A DNA stretch of 64,000 nucleotides from positions 124,001-188,000 of the forward strand of contig JBFXDD010000001.1 of NCBI GenBank assembly GCA_050181465.1. Direction: 5' to 3'. How positions within the stretch are numbered: the stretch's first letter is position 1; the number at the start of each line of letters is the position of its first letter. Below the pieces are notes generated by a model, which saw only the letters and a list, made by a program, of their open reading frames with translations, ran no database searches and was not told the origin of the DNA. Both the position numbers and the translations under genes were made by a program. This document shows positions 53,270 through 61,924 of this stretch, piece after piece. This stretch comes from JACRLW01 sp050181465. Lineage in GTDB: Bacteria; Planctomycetota; UBA1135; UBA2386.

Positions 53270-53809
53270 ATGGCCGTTCGTAAGGGCGTGCGCGAACCCG
53301 CGCGGCCCGTTGGTCCCCGCATCAACCAGCGCATCCGGGTCAAACAGGTCCGGCTCATCGACGACGTCGGCGAGATGCTGGGCATCGTCGAAATCAACGA
53401 CGCATTGGCAATGGCAGCCGACAAGGGGCTCGATCTCGTCGAGATCGCCCCGGATCAGCGCCCGCCGGTCTGTCGCTTGATGGATTTTGGCAAGTTCAAG
53501 TACGAGCAGAAGAAGAAGGACCAGGCCAGCAAGCGAAAGCAGCACCAGGCTCAGGTCAAAGAAGTGCGCGTGCGACCAAAGATCGCCGACCACGACATCG
53601 AGGTGAAGGTGAAGAAGGCTCGAACCTTCCTCGAAGAAGGCGACAAGGTGCAGATCAACTGTCTGTTCCGCGGTCGCGAGATGATGCACAAGGATCTCGG
53701 CATCAAGGTGATGCGCGAAGTCTATGAGCGATTGCGCGACATCGCCAAAGTCGAGCGCGAACCGCAAGAAGAAGGCAAGCGCCTCGTGATGCTGATCTCG
53801 CGCCGCTGA
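53270..53809 (+). CDS. infC: Translation initiation factor IF-3
   Basis: A 179-residue IF-3. The N-domain has RINQRIRVKQVRLIDDVGEMLGI with the linker LDLVEIAPDQRPPVCRLMDFGKFKYEQKKK. The C-domain has VKEVRVRPKIADHDIEVKVKKARTFLEEGDKV and IKVMREVYERLRD. I place the start at ATG 53270, because GAGGA (53256-53260) lies nine bases upstream. An in-frame TTG at 53261 is too close to that motif. Unlike many bacteria, no AUU/AUC start is apparent. IF-3 genes usually sit directly before rpmI-rplT, but here three unrelated genes intervene. Confidence 0.95.
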   Translation: MAVRKGVREPARPVGPRINQRIRVKQVRLIDDVGEMLGIVEINDALAMAADKGLDLVEIAPDQRPPVCRLMDFGKFKYEQKKKDQASKRKQHQAQVKEVRVRPKIADHDIEVKVKKARTFLEEGDKVQINCLFRGREMMHKDLGIKVMREVYERLRDIAKVEREPQEEGKRLVMLISRR

Positions 53810-53904
53810 AGCGGTCTCCGAGCCTGCGTCCAGAGTGCGCGCTTTCGCGAAGTCTTCGCGCGCATCGTTCCAGAATTCCAATCCGCCCGTCCCCCGAGAA
53901 TCCC

Positions 53905-56900
53905 GTGAGTGCCAAAGAGGGCCATCCCCACGTCGACTTCGAAGAGCTGTTCGGCGTCAACGCCGGCTACGTCGAGCAGGTGTTCGCCGAGTATGTCGCC
54001 CGTCCCGACGTGGTGAGCGACGAGTGGCGGCGATTCTTCGAGACCCACCTCCCGGCGCACGCTCTGCCGCAGTCGCGACCGGCCGTCGAGCGCGGTTCGA
54101 GCGCGACGTCGGAGTCCGGAAACCGGGACACCGAAGCCCTCCGTGGCGTGTCGCTCAAGATCGCCGAGAACATGGCGGAGAGTCTGCGGGTGCCGACGGC
54201 GACGTCGACCCGCGACGTGCCGGTCCAGGTCCTCGACGAGAATCGTCGGATCATCAACGAGCACTTGGGTGGGGAACACCGCGGAAAGGTGAGCTTCACG
54301 CACGTCATCGCCTGGGCCCTCGTCAAGGCGATGGAGCAGGTACCGGGGATGGCGGTGCGCTATCTGGAGATCGAAGGCAAGCCTCACCGAGAACGACTCT
54401 CGCGGATCAATCTCGGGATCGCAGTCGACGTGCAGAAGGAGGGGGGACCGCGGAGCCTGGTCGTGCCGAACGTCAAGGACTGCGGCTCGATGAGCTTCGC
54501 GACCTTCGTCGCCGCCTACGACGCACAGGTGCGCAAGGCGCGACGCGGCAAGCTCACGCCCGAGGACTTCGCCGACACGACCTGCTCGTTGACCAACCCC
54601 GGCACCATCGGCACGGTCAGTTCCCTGCCGCGGCTGATGCAGACGCAGTCGTTCATCCTCGCGACCGGAGCGATCACGATTCCCGCAGCGATGTCCGGTG
54701 CGGCACCCGAGACCCTGGTCGAGCTCGGCGTGAGTCGGGTGATGACGCTGACCAGCACGTACGACCATCGCGTGATCCAAGGGGCAGACTCGGGCGAGCT
54801 GCTGCGTTGGATGCACGAACTGCTGCTCGGCCAGCACGGCTTCTACGAAGCGATCTTCCGCGATCTGCTCGTGCCGTACGAGCCCCTGCACATGGAGGTG
54901 GACCGTCGCGCCTCACCGGGTTCGCGGCGCCGCGAGATCCAGGACATGGAGCGCGCCGCACGCGTGATGCAGTACGTGCGCGCCTACCGCGTTCGCGGCT
55001 ACCTCCTCGCCAACCTCGATCCCCTGGTCTTCGAGCCCAAGACCTTCTCCGAGCTCACCATGGGCTCATACGGTCTCACGCTGTGGGATCTCGACCGAGA
55101 ATTCTGGTTCGGCGGCTCCGCCAGCGGCGAACCAAAGACCCTGCGAGAGATCCGTGACGTCCTCCAGGCGACGTACACCCGCCGCATCGGCGTGGAGTAC
55201 ATGCACATGGTCGACCCCGAGCAGAAGGAGTGGTTGCGCGAGCGCATGGAGCGCACACGTAATCAAGAGGACCTGCCGCGGACGGTCGTGCTGCGCGTCC
55301 TCGACAAGCTCGTCGAAGCGGAGGCATTCGAGCGCTTCCTGCACACTCGCTTCGTCGGTCACAAGCGCTTCTCCCTCGAAGGCGGCGAAACCCTGATCCC
55401 GGTGCTCGACGCGCTCATCGAGCACGGCAGCGAACTGGGTGCGCAACGCTTCGTTCTCGGGATGGCGCACCGCGGCCGCCTCAACGTGCTGACCCACATC
55501 ATGGGTAAGCCGCTGACGCGGATGTTCACGGAGTTCGAGGGGCACATCGACCCGCAGTCCACCCAGGGTTCGGGCGACGTGAAGTACCACCTCGGTGCCC
55601 ACAGCGAACACCACACGATGGCCGGTCGCATGGTCACGCTCGACTTGGCGTCGAACCCAAGCCACCTCGAAGCGGTCGATCCGGTGGTCGAGGGCATGGC
55701 ACGCGCACTCCAAGACCGCTTCGACGGCTCCGGCGATCAGGCGCGCTCCGCGATCGTGCCGGTGCTGATCCACGGCGACGCGGCGTTCGCCGGACAGGGT
55801 GTCGTGGGGGAGACGCTGCAGATGTCGCAACTGCACGGCTACCGGACCGGTGGAACGATCCACGTGATCGTCAACAACCAGATCGGGTACACTACGAACC
55901 CGGCGGACGCGCGCAGCACTCCGTTCTGCACGGACGTGGCCAAAGCGATCCAAGCGCCGATCTTTCACGTCAACGGCGACGATCCGTTGGCCGCAGTCCG
56001 CATGATTCGTCTCGCCGTCGAGTATCGACAGCGCTTCGCGCGCGACGTCGTCCTCGACATCGTCTGCTACCGACGCCACGGTCACAATGAAGGCGACGAA
56101 CCCAGCTTCACGCAGCCGCTGCTCTACAAGAAGATCGAATCGCATCCGTCGGTCCGTGCGATCTATCAGGACTGGCTCGTCCGCGCCGGCGTGTTGGAGC
56201 CGAGCGAAGCCAGCAAGTTCGACGACGCGCTGCAGTCGCGACTGCGTGAGGCGCTCGATCAGGTCCGCCAGTCGGCTCCGGCCGAAGGTACGGCCGCAGT
56301 CGCCCGCGAACGGCTCGCCCAACGCAAGCGATCGGCGACCGGCGGCCAGAGCGCGACCGCAGCGGAGCGTGCGATCCCGCGACTCTCGAAGGACGGGATG
56401 CTCGATCTCCTCGAGCGTCTGTGCACTCTGCCGCCGACCTTCCACCCACACCCGAAGATCACGATGCTGTTGGATCGTCGCCTCTCGATGGGGCGCGGCG
56501 AGTATCCCTTCGATTTCGCGACCGCGGAGTCGCTGGCCTTCGCGTCGCTCGTCACGCACGGCCATCCGGTCCGACTGGCCGGCCAAGACAGCGGCCGCGG
56601 AACCTTCTCGCAGCGACACTCGGTGCTGGTCGACGTGGAGACCGGCGAGAAGCACATCCCCCTGAACTTCCTTTCGTCGGAGCAGGTCCGCTACTTCGTG
56701 GTGGACAGCCTTCTCAGTGAGGAGGCGGCACTCGGCTTCGAGTACGGTTACAGCGTGAGCAGCCCCGACTGCCTCACGCTGTGGGAGGCTCAGTTCGGCG
56801 ACTTCTGCAACGGTGCGCAGATCCAGATCGACCAGTTCCTCGCCGCCGGCGAAGCGAAGTGGAATCAGAAGAGCGGCCTGACGCTGTTGCTGCCCCACGG

Positions 56901-57522
56901 CTACGACGGGCAAGGCCCCGAGCACAGTTCGGCGCGGCTCGAGCGGTTCTTGCAGTTGTGCGCGGAGGACAATCTTCGCGTGGCCAACCCCTCCACGGCG
57001 GCGCAGTACTTCCACCTCCTCCGCGAGCAGGCGCTGGATCCGATCAAGAAGCCCCTGATCGTGATGACGCCGAAGAGTCTCCTGCGTCAACGCAGCGCCG
57101 GCTCCTCGGTCGCGGACCTGACCGAGTTCTCCTTCCGGCCGGTGATCGCGGAAGTTCTCGGTGACGACCGCGCGGTGACGCACGTGGTTCTCGCCTGTGG
57201 CAAGGTCGTGTACGACCTTATCGAATCGCGCGCCGCCGAGAAGGCGGAACACGTCGCCATCCTCCGAGTCGAACGGCTCGCACCGTGGCCCGCCGCCGAG
57301 ATCGAGGCCGAGTTGGCGCGCTTCCCCGCCCGAGCTTCGATCGTCTGGTGCCAAGAGGAGCCGGCGAACATGGGGGCTTGGAGCTACGTGCGCGACCGCC
57401 TGCCCTTCTCGGGTTACGCCGGCCGCACCGCCGCCGCGAGCCCCGCCACCGGCGTTTCCGCGATCCACAAGATCGAACAGGATGCCTTGGTCGCCGAAGC
57501 GATCCGGTGGGGCAGCGCGTGA
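53905..57522 (+). CDS. kgd: Multifunctional 2-oxoglutarate decarboxylase/dehydrogenase E2-E1 fusion (Kgd type)
   Basis: A 1205-residue enzyme. It has an N-terminal E1o peptide (HVDFEELFGVNAGYVEQVFAEY), a short linker, a lipoyl-less E2 succinyltransferase domain (about 80-320: VSFTHVIAWALVKAMEQVPG; active-site segment STYDHRVIQGADSGELL) and then a full E1 (ThDP) dehydrogenase/decarboxylase (GMAHRGRLNVL, NPSHLEAVDPVV, IHGDAAFAGQGVV, CYRRHGHNEGDEP, LLPHGYDGQGPEHSSARLERFL). This is the architecture of the actinobacterial Kgd/SucA protein (about 1230 residues). It oxidises or decarboxylates 2-oxoglutarate in the TCA cycle. The start is GTG 53905. The stop overlaps the next start in GTGA. Confidence 0.93.
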   Translation: MSAKEGHPHVDFEELFGVNAGYVEQVFAEYVARPDVVSDEWRRFFETHLPAHALPQSRPAVERGSSATSESGNRDTEALRGVSLKIAENMAESLRVPTATSTRDVPVQVLDENRRIINEHLGGEHRGKVSFTHVIAWALVKAMEQVPGMAVRYLEIEGKPHRERLSRINLGIAVDVQKEGGPRSLVVPNVKDCGSMSFATFVAAYDAQVRKARRGKLTPEDFADTTCSLTNPGTIGTVSSLPRLMQTQSFILATGAITIPAAMSGAAPETLVELGVSRVMTLTSTYDHRVIQGADSGELLRWMHELLLGQHGFYEAIFRDLLVPYEPLHMEVDRRASPGSRRREIQDMERAARVMQYVRAYRVRGYLLANLDPLVFEPKTFSELTMGSYGLTLWDLDREFWFGGSASGEPKTLREIRDVLQATYTRRIGVEYMHMVDPEQKEWLRERMERTRNQEDLPRTVVLRVLDKLVEAEAFERFLHTRFVGHKRFSLEGGETLIPVLDALIEHGSELGAQRFVLGMAHRGRLNVLTHIMGKPLTRMFTEFEGHIDPQSTQGSGDVKYHLGAHSEHHTMAGRMVTLDLASNPSHLEAVDPVVEGMARALQDRFDGSGDQARSAIVPVLIHGDAAFAGQGVVGETLQMSQLHGYRTGGTIHVIVNNQIGYTTNPADARSTPFCTDVAKAIQAPIFHVNGDDPLAAVRMIRLAVEYRQRFARDVVLDIVCYRRHGHNEGDEPSFTQPLLYKKIESHPSVRAIYQDWLVRAGVLEPSEASKFDDALQSRLREALDQVRQSAPAEGTAAVARERLAQRKRSATGGQSATAAERAIPRLSKDGMLDLLERLCTLPPTFHPHPKITMLLDRRLSMGRGEYPFDFATAESLAFASLVTHGHPVRLAGQDSGRGTFSQRHSVLVDVETGEKHIPLNFLSSEQVRYFVVDSLLSEEAALGFEYGYSVSSPDCLTLWEAQFGDFCNGAQIQIDQFLAAGEAKWNQKSGLTLLLPHGYDGQGPEHSSARLERFLQLCAEDNLRVANPSTAAQYFHLLREQALDPIKKPLIVMTPKSLLRQRSAGSSVADLTEFSFRPVIAEVLGDDRAVTHVVLACGKVVYDLIESRAAEKAEHVAILRVERLAPWPAAEIEAELARFPARASIVWCQEEPANMGAWSYVRDRLPFSGYAGRTAAASPATGVSAIHKIEQDALVAEAIRWGSA

Positions 57523-59096
57523 GTTCGGCCGCTCAGGACGTCCCGGCGGCAGTCGACGCCGTCGACGCACCGGGCACCGACTCCAGCGTCTGGCGCAACT
57601 CACCCGAGGATCGATTCGGCGCCTTCCGCTCCTTCCACGTGCGGATCCTCTTCGCACTGACTGCAGTCGGCGCCGCGATCCGGTTGTTCCGGTTGGGTGA
57701 GTGGTCGTTCTGGGTCGACGAGGCGCACACCTTCCGCGACGCAACTTCACCGATCACGCAATTCTGGGCCTCGAACGTCTCGAATTACCCGCTCGGCTAC
57801 CTGCTCGTGCGCGAGTTGATGGAGCGCAACTGGCTGCCGAACACGACCGAGGCTTGGCTGCGACTACCGTTCACCTTCTTCGGGATCCTCGCGATCCCGA
57901 TGTTGGCGATCCTCGGGCGTGCGATCGTCGGTCGGCGCGCCGCGATCTTGGCGGCGGGCTTCTTGGCGATCTCGCCCTGGCACGTGTACTGGAGCCAGAA
58001 CTCGCGCGGTTACGCCCCGGAACTCCTGTTCGCGATGCTCGGCGTGTTCGCGTTGCATCGCATGTCGGGGCGGCAGCCGGTCCTGTACGGCGCGTTGGCG
58101 TTGTGCTCGATCGCGATCGCGGGGGCTTGGCACCCGTCGGGTCTGGCCGGCATCTTCATCGCGGTGTCGTACGTGGGCGCCGAGTTGTGGACACAACCCG
58201 AACTCCGCCGAAAGCTGTTCAGCCCACCGGCAGTCCTGGTCGGTGCGTTGCTCGTCGGGGGCCTCGCGTACTGGCTCGTGCCGACGATTCAGGTCGCGAT
58301 CGAGAACAAGCCGGAGTTCTCACCGGTCCACCTGGTCCAGACCTTCACCTGGTTCCTTCGTCCGGAGTTTCTCGCCGCGGCCCTCGCCGGGTGGCTCCTG
58401 ATGTCGCTGCGCGCGGAGCGGCGGTCGGTGACGCTCCTGGCGTGTTGGATCGCAGCGCCGGTGCTCGTCCTGATCGGGCTCGGCTCCACAGTCATGAAGG
58501 TGACGGCGCAGTACGGGCTGATCATTCTCCCGGCGGTATTGCTGTTGTCGGCTCGATTGATCGTGGATGTGGCCGATGCCGTGCGCGAGCAGGGGAGGAT
58601 TCCGCGGCTCCTTCGCTGGAGTCTCCCGTTCATCCTGCTGTCGAGCCTCGGCGCCGAGTTGTTCCTGTACTTCTTTGCGCGCAGCGGCGATCGGCCGCGC
58701 TGGCGCGAGGCGGCGAGCTACGTGCTCGAGCATCGACGCGGACCGATCCACGTCATCACGAGCAACACACCGAGCCTCGAGTACTACCTCGATCGCAATC
58801 GCTTCTTCCCGTTCCGCAGCGAGGACCCCGAGATCGAGATCGAGGGTTTCTTGCGCCAGAAGTTCCGCGATGCCGGCGGTGGCCGCGAGTTCCTCCTTCA
58901 ACGCCGGCAGGAATCGGCGACGGCCGAGCGCGAGTTGTGGGTGATCCTCACGCCGCCGGAGTTGAGCGAGTGGGATCGGGACGGCCGTTTCGATGAGGCG
59001 GTGCGAGAGTTCGGCCACCAACTGCTCCGCCTGCCGGCATGGGCCGGACCGAAGGACATGACGGTCCTGGTCTACCGCGTGCCGTCGCCGCGCTGA
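57519..59096 (+). CDS. ArnT/GT39-like membrane glycosyltransferase
   Basis: A 525-residue polytopic membrane protein with about 10-12 hydrophobic segments. The first periplasmic loop carries GEWSFWVDEAHTF, the acidic Asp-Glu motif of GT39/PMT-like (GT-C) enzymes that use polyprenyl-phosphate sugars. The middle has ISPWHVYWSQNSRGYA, typical of the class. The C-terminal soluble region (about 400-525) is of unknown fold. The GTG at 57519 overlaps the Kgd stop (GTGA at 57519-57522), an unexpected coupling of a TCA enzyme with a glycosyltransferase. The GT2 at 34.7 kb could make its lipid-linked donor, but that link is inference. Confidence 0.8.
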   Translation: MSSAAQDVPAAVDAVDAPGTDSSVWRNSPEDRFGAFRSFHVRILFALTAVGAAIRLFRLGEWSFWVDEAHTFRDATSPITQFWASNVSNYPLGYLLVRELMERNWLPNTTEAWLRLPFTFFGILAIPMLAILGRAIVGRRAAILAAGFLAISPWHVYWSQNSRGYAPELLFAMLGVFALHRMSGRQPVLYGALALCSIAIAGAWHPSGLAGIFIAVSYVGAELWTQPELRRKLFSPPAVLVGALLVGGLAYWLVPTIQVAIENKPEFSPVHLVQTFTWFLRPEFLAAALAGWLLMSLRAERRSVTLLACWIAAPVLVLIGLGSTVMKVTAQYGLIILPAVLLLSARLIVDVADAVREQGRIPRLLRWSLPFILLSSLGAELFLYFFARSGDRPRWREAASYVLEHRRGPIHVITSNTPSLEYYLDRNRFFPFRSEDPEIEIEGFLRQKFRDAGGGREFLLQRRQESATAERELWVILTPPELSEWDRDGRFDEAVREFGHQLLRLPAWAGPKDMTVLVYRVPSPR

Positions 59097-59101
59097 GCGC
59101 G

Positions 59102-59923
59102 TCAGCGACCAGGTTCGCCGCCGGGAACCGGAGCAGGGCCTTTCGGATGGAGCGCGAACATCGTCGCCGCGAAGGCGATCCCTCCGGTGCTGAAGAGATA
59201 CAAGGACGGCAGCACCAGCAGATGCGGGATCCACACCAGCCAAGCCAGTTGCTGCGACGAATGCGCGACGACCTGCATCGGCTCCGCCGCCAAGGGATTG
59301 GCGAAGCGGGTGATCGAATGAACATCGAGGGATGTCCCGAGCGACTCCTGAGTGAACCAAGTACCGAGCGCAGCGAGCGGCAGCCGCACCACGCTCACGA
59401 AGAGGCACAACCACAGGAGCGAGGACATCAAGCTGCGGTGTTTCCAGGCGAAGAGAATCGCCGCGGCCACGGCGGCGGGCAGGATCGCTCGCTCGAACGG
59501 CACCGGTGACACGAGTGCGGCGGGTGCCGCGAGCTTCTCGAAGGCGAGGGTGAGCGCAATGCCGCTCCAGCCGAGCAACAGAGGGTGGGCGAGCGGGCGC
59601 GCCGCGTCGGTTCGATCCAGCCGCCCCAGCACGAACCACCAGAGTGCGGCGAACAGGAGGGCCGCCGCGCCGAAGGCGAAGCCGGGGGCCGTCACGGTCT
59701 CGATCGGGAAATCGGTGAGGCGGACCTCCCGGCCCTGGTAGCCCGGAAAAGCCGCGGTCACCGCCAGAGTTCGCTCGCCGGACAGCACACCCCCGGCAAG
59801 GGCCGCCAAGCCGAGCCCGAGGAGTGCCCGTCGCACCGGAGTCCGCCAACTCGGGGAGACCAAGGCCAATGCGATGCCGGCGAGTGCGGCGACGTGGAGA
59901 ATGCCGAAGAGGAGGGAGAGCAT
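59102..59923 (-). CDS. Polytopic membrane protein of unknown function
   Basis: A 273-residue protein with seven or eight hydrophobic segments, starting with MLSLLFGILHVAALAGIALAL. I recognise no catalytic motif. The segment SSQQLAWLVWIPHLLVLPSLYLF near the C-terminus recalls small heme-copper or cytochrome-associated membrane proteins only vaguely. It is antisense to its neighbours, stops five bases after the ArnT-like stop and is divergent from rpmI by 145 bases. Its presence on the opposite strand breaks the translation operon between infC and rpmI. Confidence 0.6.
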   Translation of the reverse strand: MLSLLFGILHVAALAGIALALVSPSWRTPVRRALLGLGLAALAGGVLSGERTLAVTAAFPGYQGREVRLTDFPIETVTAPGFAFGAAALLFAALWWFVLGRLDRTDAARPLAHPLLLGWSGIALTLAFEKLAAPAALVSPVPFERAILPAAVAAAILFAWKHRSLMSSLLWLCLFVSVVRLPLAALGTWFTQESLGTSLDVHSITRFANPLAAEPMQVVAHSSQQLAWLVWIPHLLVLPSLYLFSTGGIAFAATMFALHPKGPAPVPGGEPGR

Positions 59924-60068
59924 CGACCGAGGGTGGGGCTGGGCGCCGGGTGGCAATCCGATGCGCTCGCCGGAATTGCGGTCGCAGGGAGGTTGTGGAA
60001 ACTCTTGCCGGAAGCGCCCTCGATCGCTACCTTGCTCCGCCTTTCGATATCCCAAGAGCACTCAGAGC

Positions 60069-60266
60069 ATGTCGAAGCTCAAGACCCGCAAGGCGGTGGT
60101 CAAGCGCATGAAGCTGACCAAGACGGGCAAGGTGAAGCGTCACCACGCCTTTACCTCGCACCTCCTCGTCCGGCGCAGCCGCAAGCGCAAGCGCAAGCTT
60201 CGCGCCGCCGCCATCCTCCCCGGTCGCCTCGCCAAGTGGATGGCCGCCGCATTGCGCGGATTCTGA
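60069..60266 (+). CDS. rpmI: 50S ribosomal protein L35
   Basis: A 65-residue, highly basic protein. The N-terminus KLKTRKAVVKRMKLTKTGKV fits the L35 pattern (KMKTxKxAxKRFKxTGxGKx), followed by KRHHAFTSHLLVRRSRKRKRKLR. The length matches the family (64-66). It is a structural part of the large subunit and is conserved next to rplT. A 10-bp sequence at the 3' end of this gene recurs twice in the rpmI-rplT spacer. Confidence 0.95.
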   Translation: MSKLKTRKAVVKRMKLTKTGKVKRHHAFTSHLLVRRSRKRKRKLRAAAILPGRLAKWMAAALRGF

Positions 60267-60315
60267 TTCCCAGGATTGGGCACGGATCCGGCGGATTCTG
60301 ATCCTGCGGATTCTG
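60256..60315 (+). repeat. Three copies of GCGGATTCTG at the rpmI 3' end and spacer
   Basis: The 10-mer GCGGATTCTG occurs at 60256-60265 (including the last bases of rpmI), 60291-60300 and 60306-60315. The surrounding bases (GATTCC/GATCC) are also alike. It may come from local slippage, or it may be part of a leader that controls rplT; I see no classical L20-binding structure. Confidence 0.6.
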
Positions 60316-60396
60316 TTCCCGCCTCCAATTTCCCCTTCCGTCTGAACATCGCCGCGGCCGACGATCGGCCCGCCGCACAAGAATCGAGTCAAGGTC

Positions 60397-60750
60397 ATGC
60401 GCGTCACCAACGGTCCAGCGACCCGTCAGCGCCGCAACAAGGTTCTCAAGCGCGCCAAGGGCTTCCATGGCGCTCGCAGCACGCTGTTCCGAATGGCGAA
60501 GGAGTCGACGATGCGCGCCGACCGCTTCGCCTTCGTCGGGCGGCGCCGCAAGAAGCGCGACTTCCGCCGGCTTTGGATCACCCGCATCACTGCGGCGGTC
60601 GAGGCGAACGGAATGCTCTACAGCCGCTTCATCCACGGCCTCGCGAAGGCCGGCATCCGGTTGAACCGCAAGGAGCTGTCGGAGCTGGCGATCCATGACG
60701 CCGCCGCCTTCGCGATGGTGTGCGATCGGGCGCGCGCGTCGCTGACCTGA
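60397..60750 (+). CDS. rplT: 50S ribosomal protein L20
   Basis: A 117-residue basic protein with canonical L20 sequence: RVTNGPATRQRRNKVLKRAKGFHGARSTLFRMAKEST, ADRFAFVGRRRKKRDFRRLWITRI and the C-terminal RNA-binding part with LYSRFIHGLAKAGIRLNRKELSELA (each quoted in part). Length is typical (117-119). It binds 23S rRNA early in assembly and, in many bacteria, represses its own operon. It lies 130 bases after rpmI and is followed by pheS. Confidence 0.96.
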   Translation: MRVTNGPATRQRRNKVLKRAKGFHGARSTLFRMAKESTMRADRFAFVGRRRKKRDFRRLWITRITAAVEANGMLYSRFIHGLAKAGIRLNRKELSELAIHDAAAFAMVCDRARASLT

Positions 60751-60844
60751 GTCCGGACCCGGGGCGTCGCCGGCGAATCCGTGCCAACCCCACCAGGTCG
60801 GGATGGCGCGGGATCGTGCGGGAGCCCAACGAGCCCTCGCCGCC

Positions 60845-61924
60845 ATGCAGCACGATCGCGAAGTGTGGATCCAGTCCATCCGTGCGGCGGCCACCGAAGC
60901 GTCGCTGCGGGACATTGAAACCCGCCTGCTCGGGAAGAGCGGCACCGTCACCGAACTGGTGAAGTCCGTTGCCGGCCTGCCCCGCGAAGAACGGGCGGAA
61001 GCCGGGCGAAGCGCGAACCAACTCAAGGTCGCGCTCGAGTCTGAGATCGGAGCGCGCCGTGCCATTCTCGCCGAGGCAGCACTCGCCGCCGAGCTACTTG
61101 CGGAAGACTTCGATCCGTCGGAACCCGGCCTTTGCATCTCGGCCGGAGCGGAAGGCTCCCACAAGGGCGGTGTCGCAAGAGAGCGACTCGCACGACCCCG
61201 CGGCACCCTGCACCCGATCTCGATCGTGCGCAACGAGCTCGTCGACCTCTTCACGTCGATGGGATTCACCTGGCAGGACGGCCCGGAGATCGAGACCGAC
61301 TGGTTCAACTTCGCGGCGCTCAACATTCCGAGCGATCACCCCGCGCGCGATACCCAAGACACCTTCTGGCTCGACGACGGCAACCTCCTCCGCACGCACA
61401 CGTCACCGGTGCAGATCCGCAGCATGCTGCGAATGAAGCCGCCGCTGAAAGTCATCGTGCCGGGTCGGTGCTTTCGCGCCGAGACCGTCGATGCGAGTCA
61501 CGAGCACACCTTCTATCAGATGGAAGGATTGGTGGTCGATGAGGGCGTCTCGACTGCCAATCTGATCCACGCGATGAAGACCTGCCTGCGCGTGGTGCTG
61601 CGCCGCGAGGTCAAGGTTCGTCTTCGTCCGGGATTCTTCCCCTTCGTCGAACCGGGCTTCGAACTCGACGTGAACTGCCCGTTCTGCGGCGGCAGCGGTT
61701 GCTCGGTCTGCAAGCACTCGGGTTGGATCGAGATCTTGCCCTGCGGCATGGTCCATCCTCGCGTACTCGAAGCCGGCGGCATCGACCCCGAGCGATACAC
61801 CGGCTTCGCCTTCGGCATGGGTTTGCAACGGGTCGTGATGCTGCGCTACGGCATCGACGACATCCGCCTGTTCACCGGCGGCGACTTGCGATTCCTCGAG
61901 CAGTTCGGCGAGGTGCGGCGATGA
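60845..61924 (+). CDS. pheS: Phenylalanyl-tRNA synthetase alpha subunit
   Basis: A 359-residue class-II synthetase subunit. An N-terminal coiled coil is followed by the catalytic core: GRGTLHPIS-like entry (LHPISIVRNELVDLFTSMGF), GPEIETDWFNFAALNIPSDHPAR, LLRTHTSPVQIRSM, motif 2 (GRCFRAETVDASHEHTFYQMEG) and motif 3 (GFAFGMGLQRVVMLRYGI). A four-cysteine insert CPFCGGSGCSVCKHSGW may bind zinc; it occurs in several bacterial PheS proteins. ATG 60845 aligns best with known N-termini; an in-frame ATG at 60803 would add 14 residues. The stop overlaps the pheT start. Confidence 0.95.
   Translation: MQHDREVWIQSIRAAATEASLRDIETRLLGKSGTVTELVKSVAGLPREERAEAGRSANQLKVALESEIGARRAILAEAALAAELLAEDFDPSEPGLCISAGAEGSHKGGVARERLARPRGTLHPISIVRNELVDLFTSMGFTWQDGPEIETDWFNFAALNIPSDHPARDTQDTFWLDDGNLLRTHTSPVQIRSMLRMKPPLKVIVPGRCFRAETVDASHEHTFYQMEGLVVDEGVSTANLIHAMKTCLRVVLRREVKVRLRPGFFPFVEPGFELDVNCPFCGGSGCSVCKHSGWIEILPCGMVHPRVLEAGGIDPERYTGFAFGMGLQRVVMLRYGIDDIRLFTGGDLRFLEQFGEVRR

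Noticed and set aside
53250..53272. Non-canonical AUU start for infC
   Set aside because: The ATT at 53260 is out of frame with IF-3. The ATG at 53270 has a suitably spaced GAGGA.
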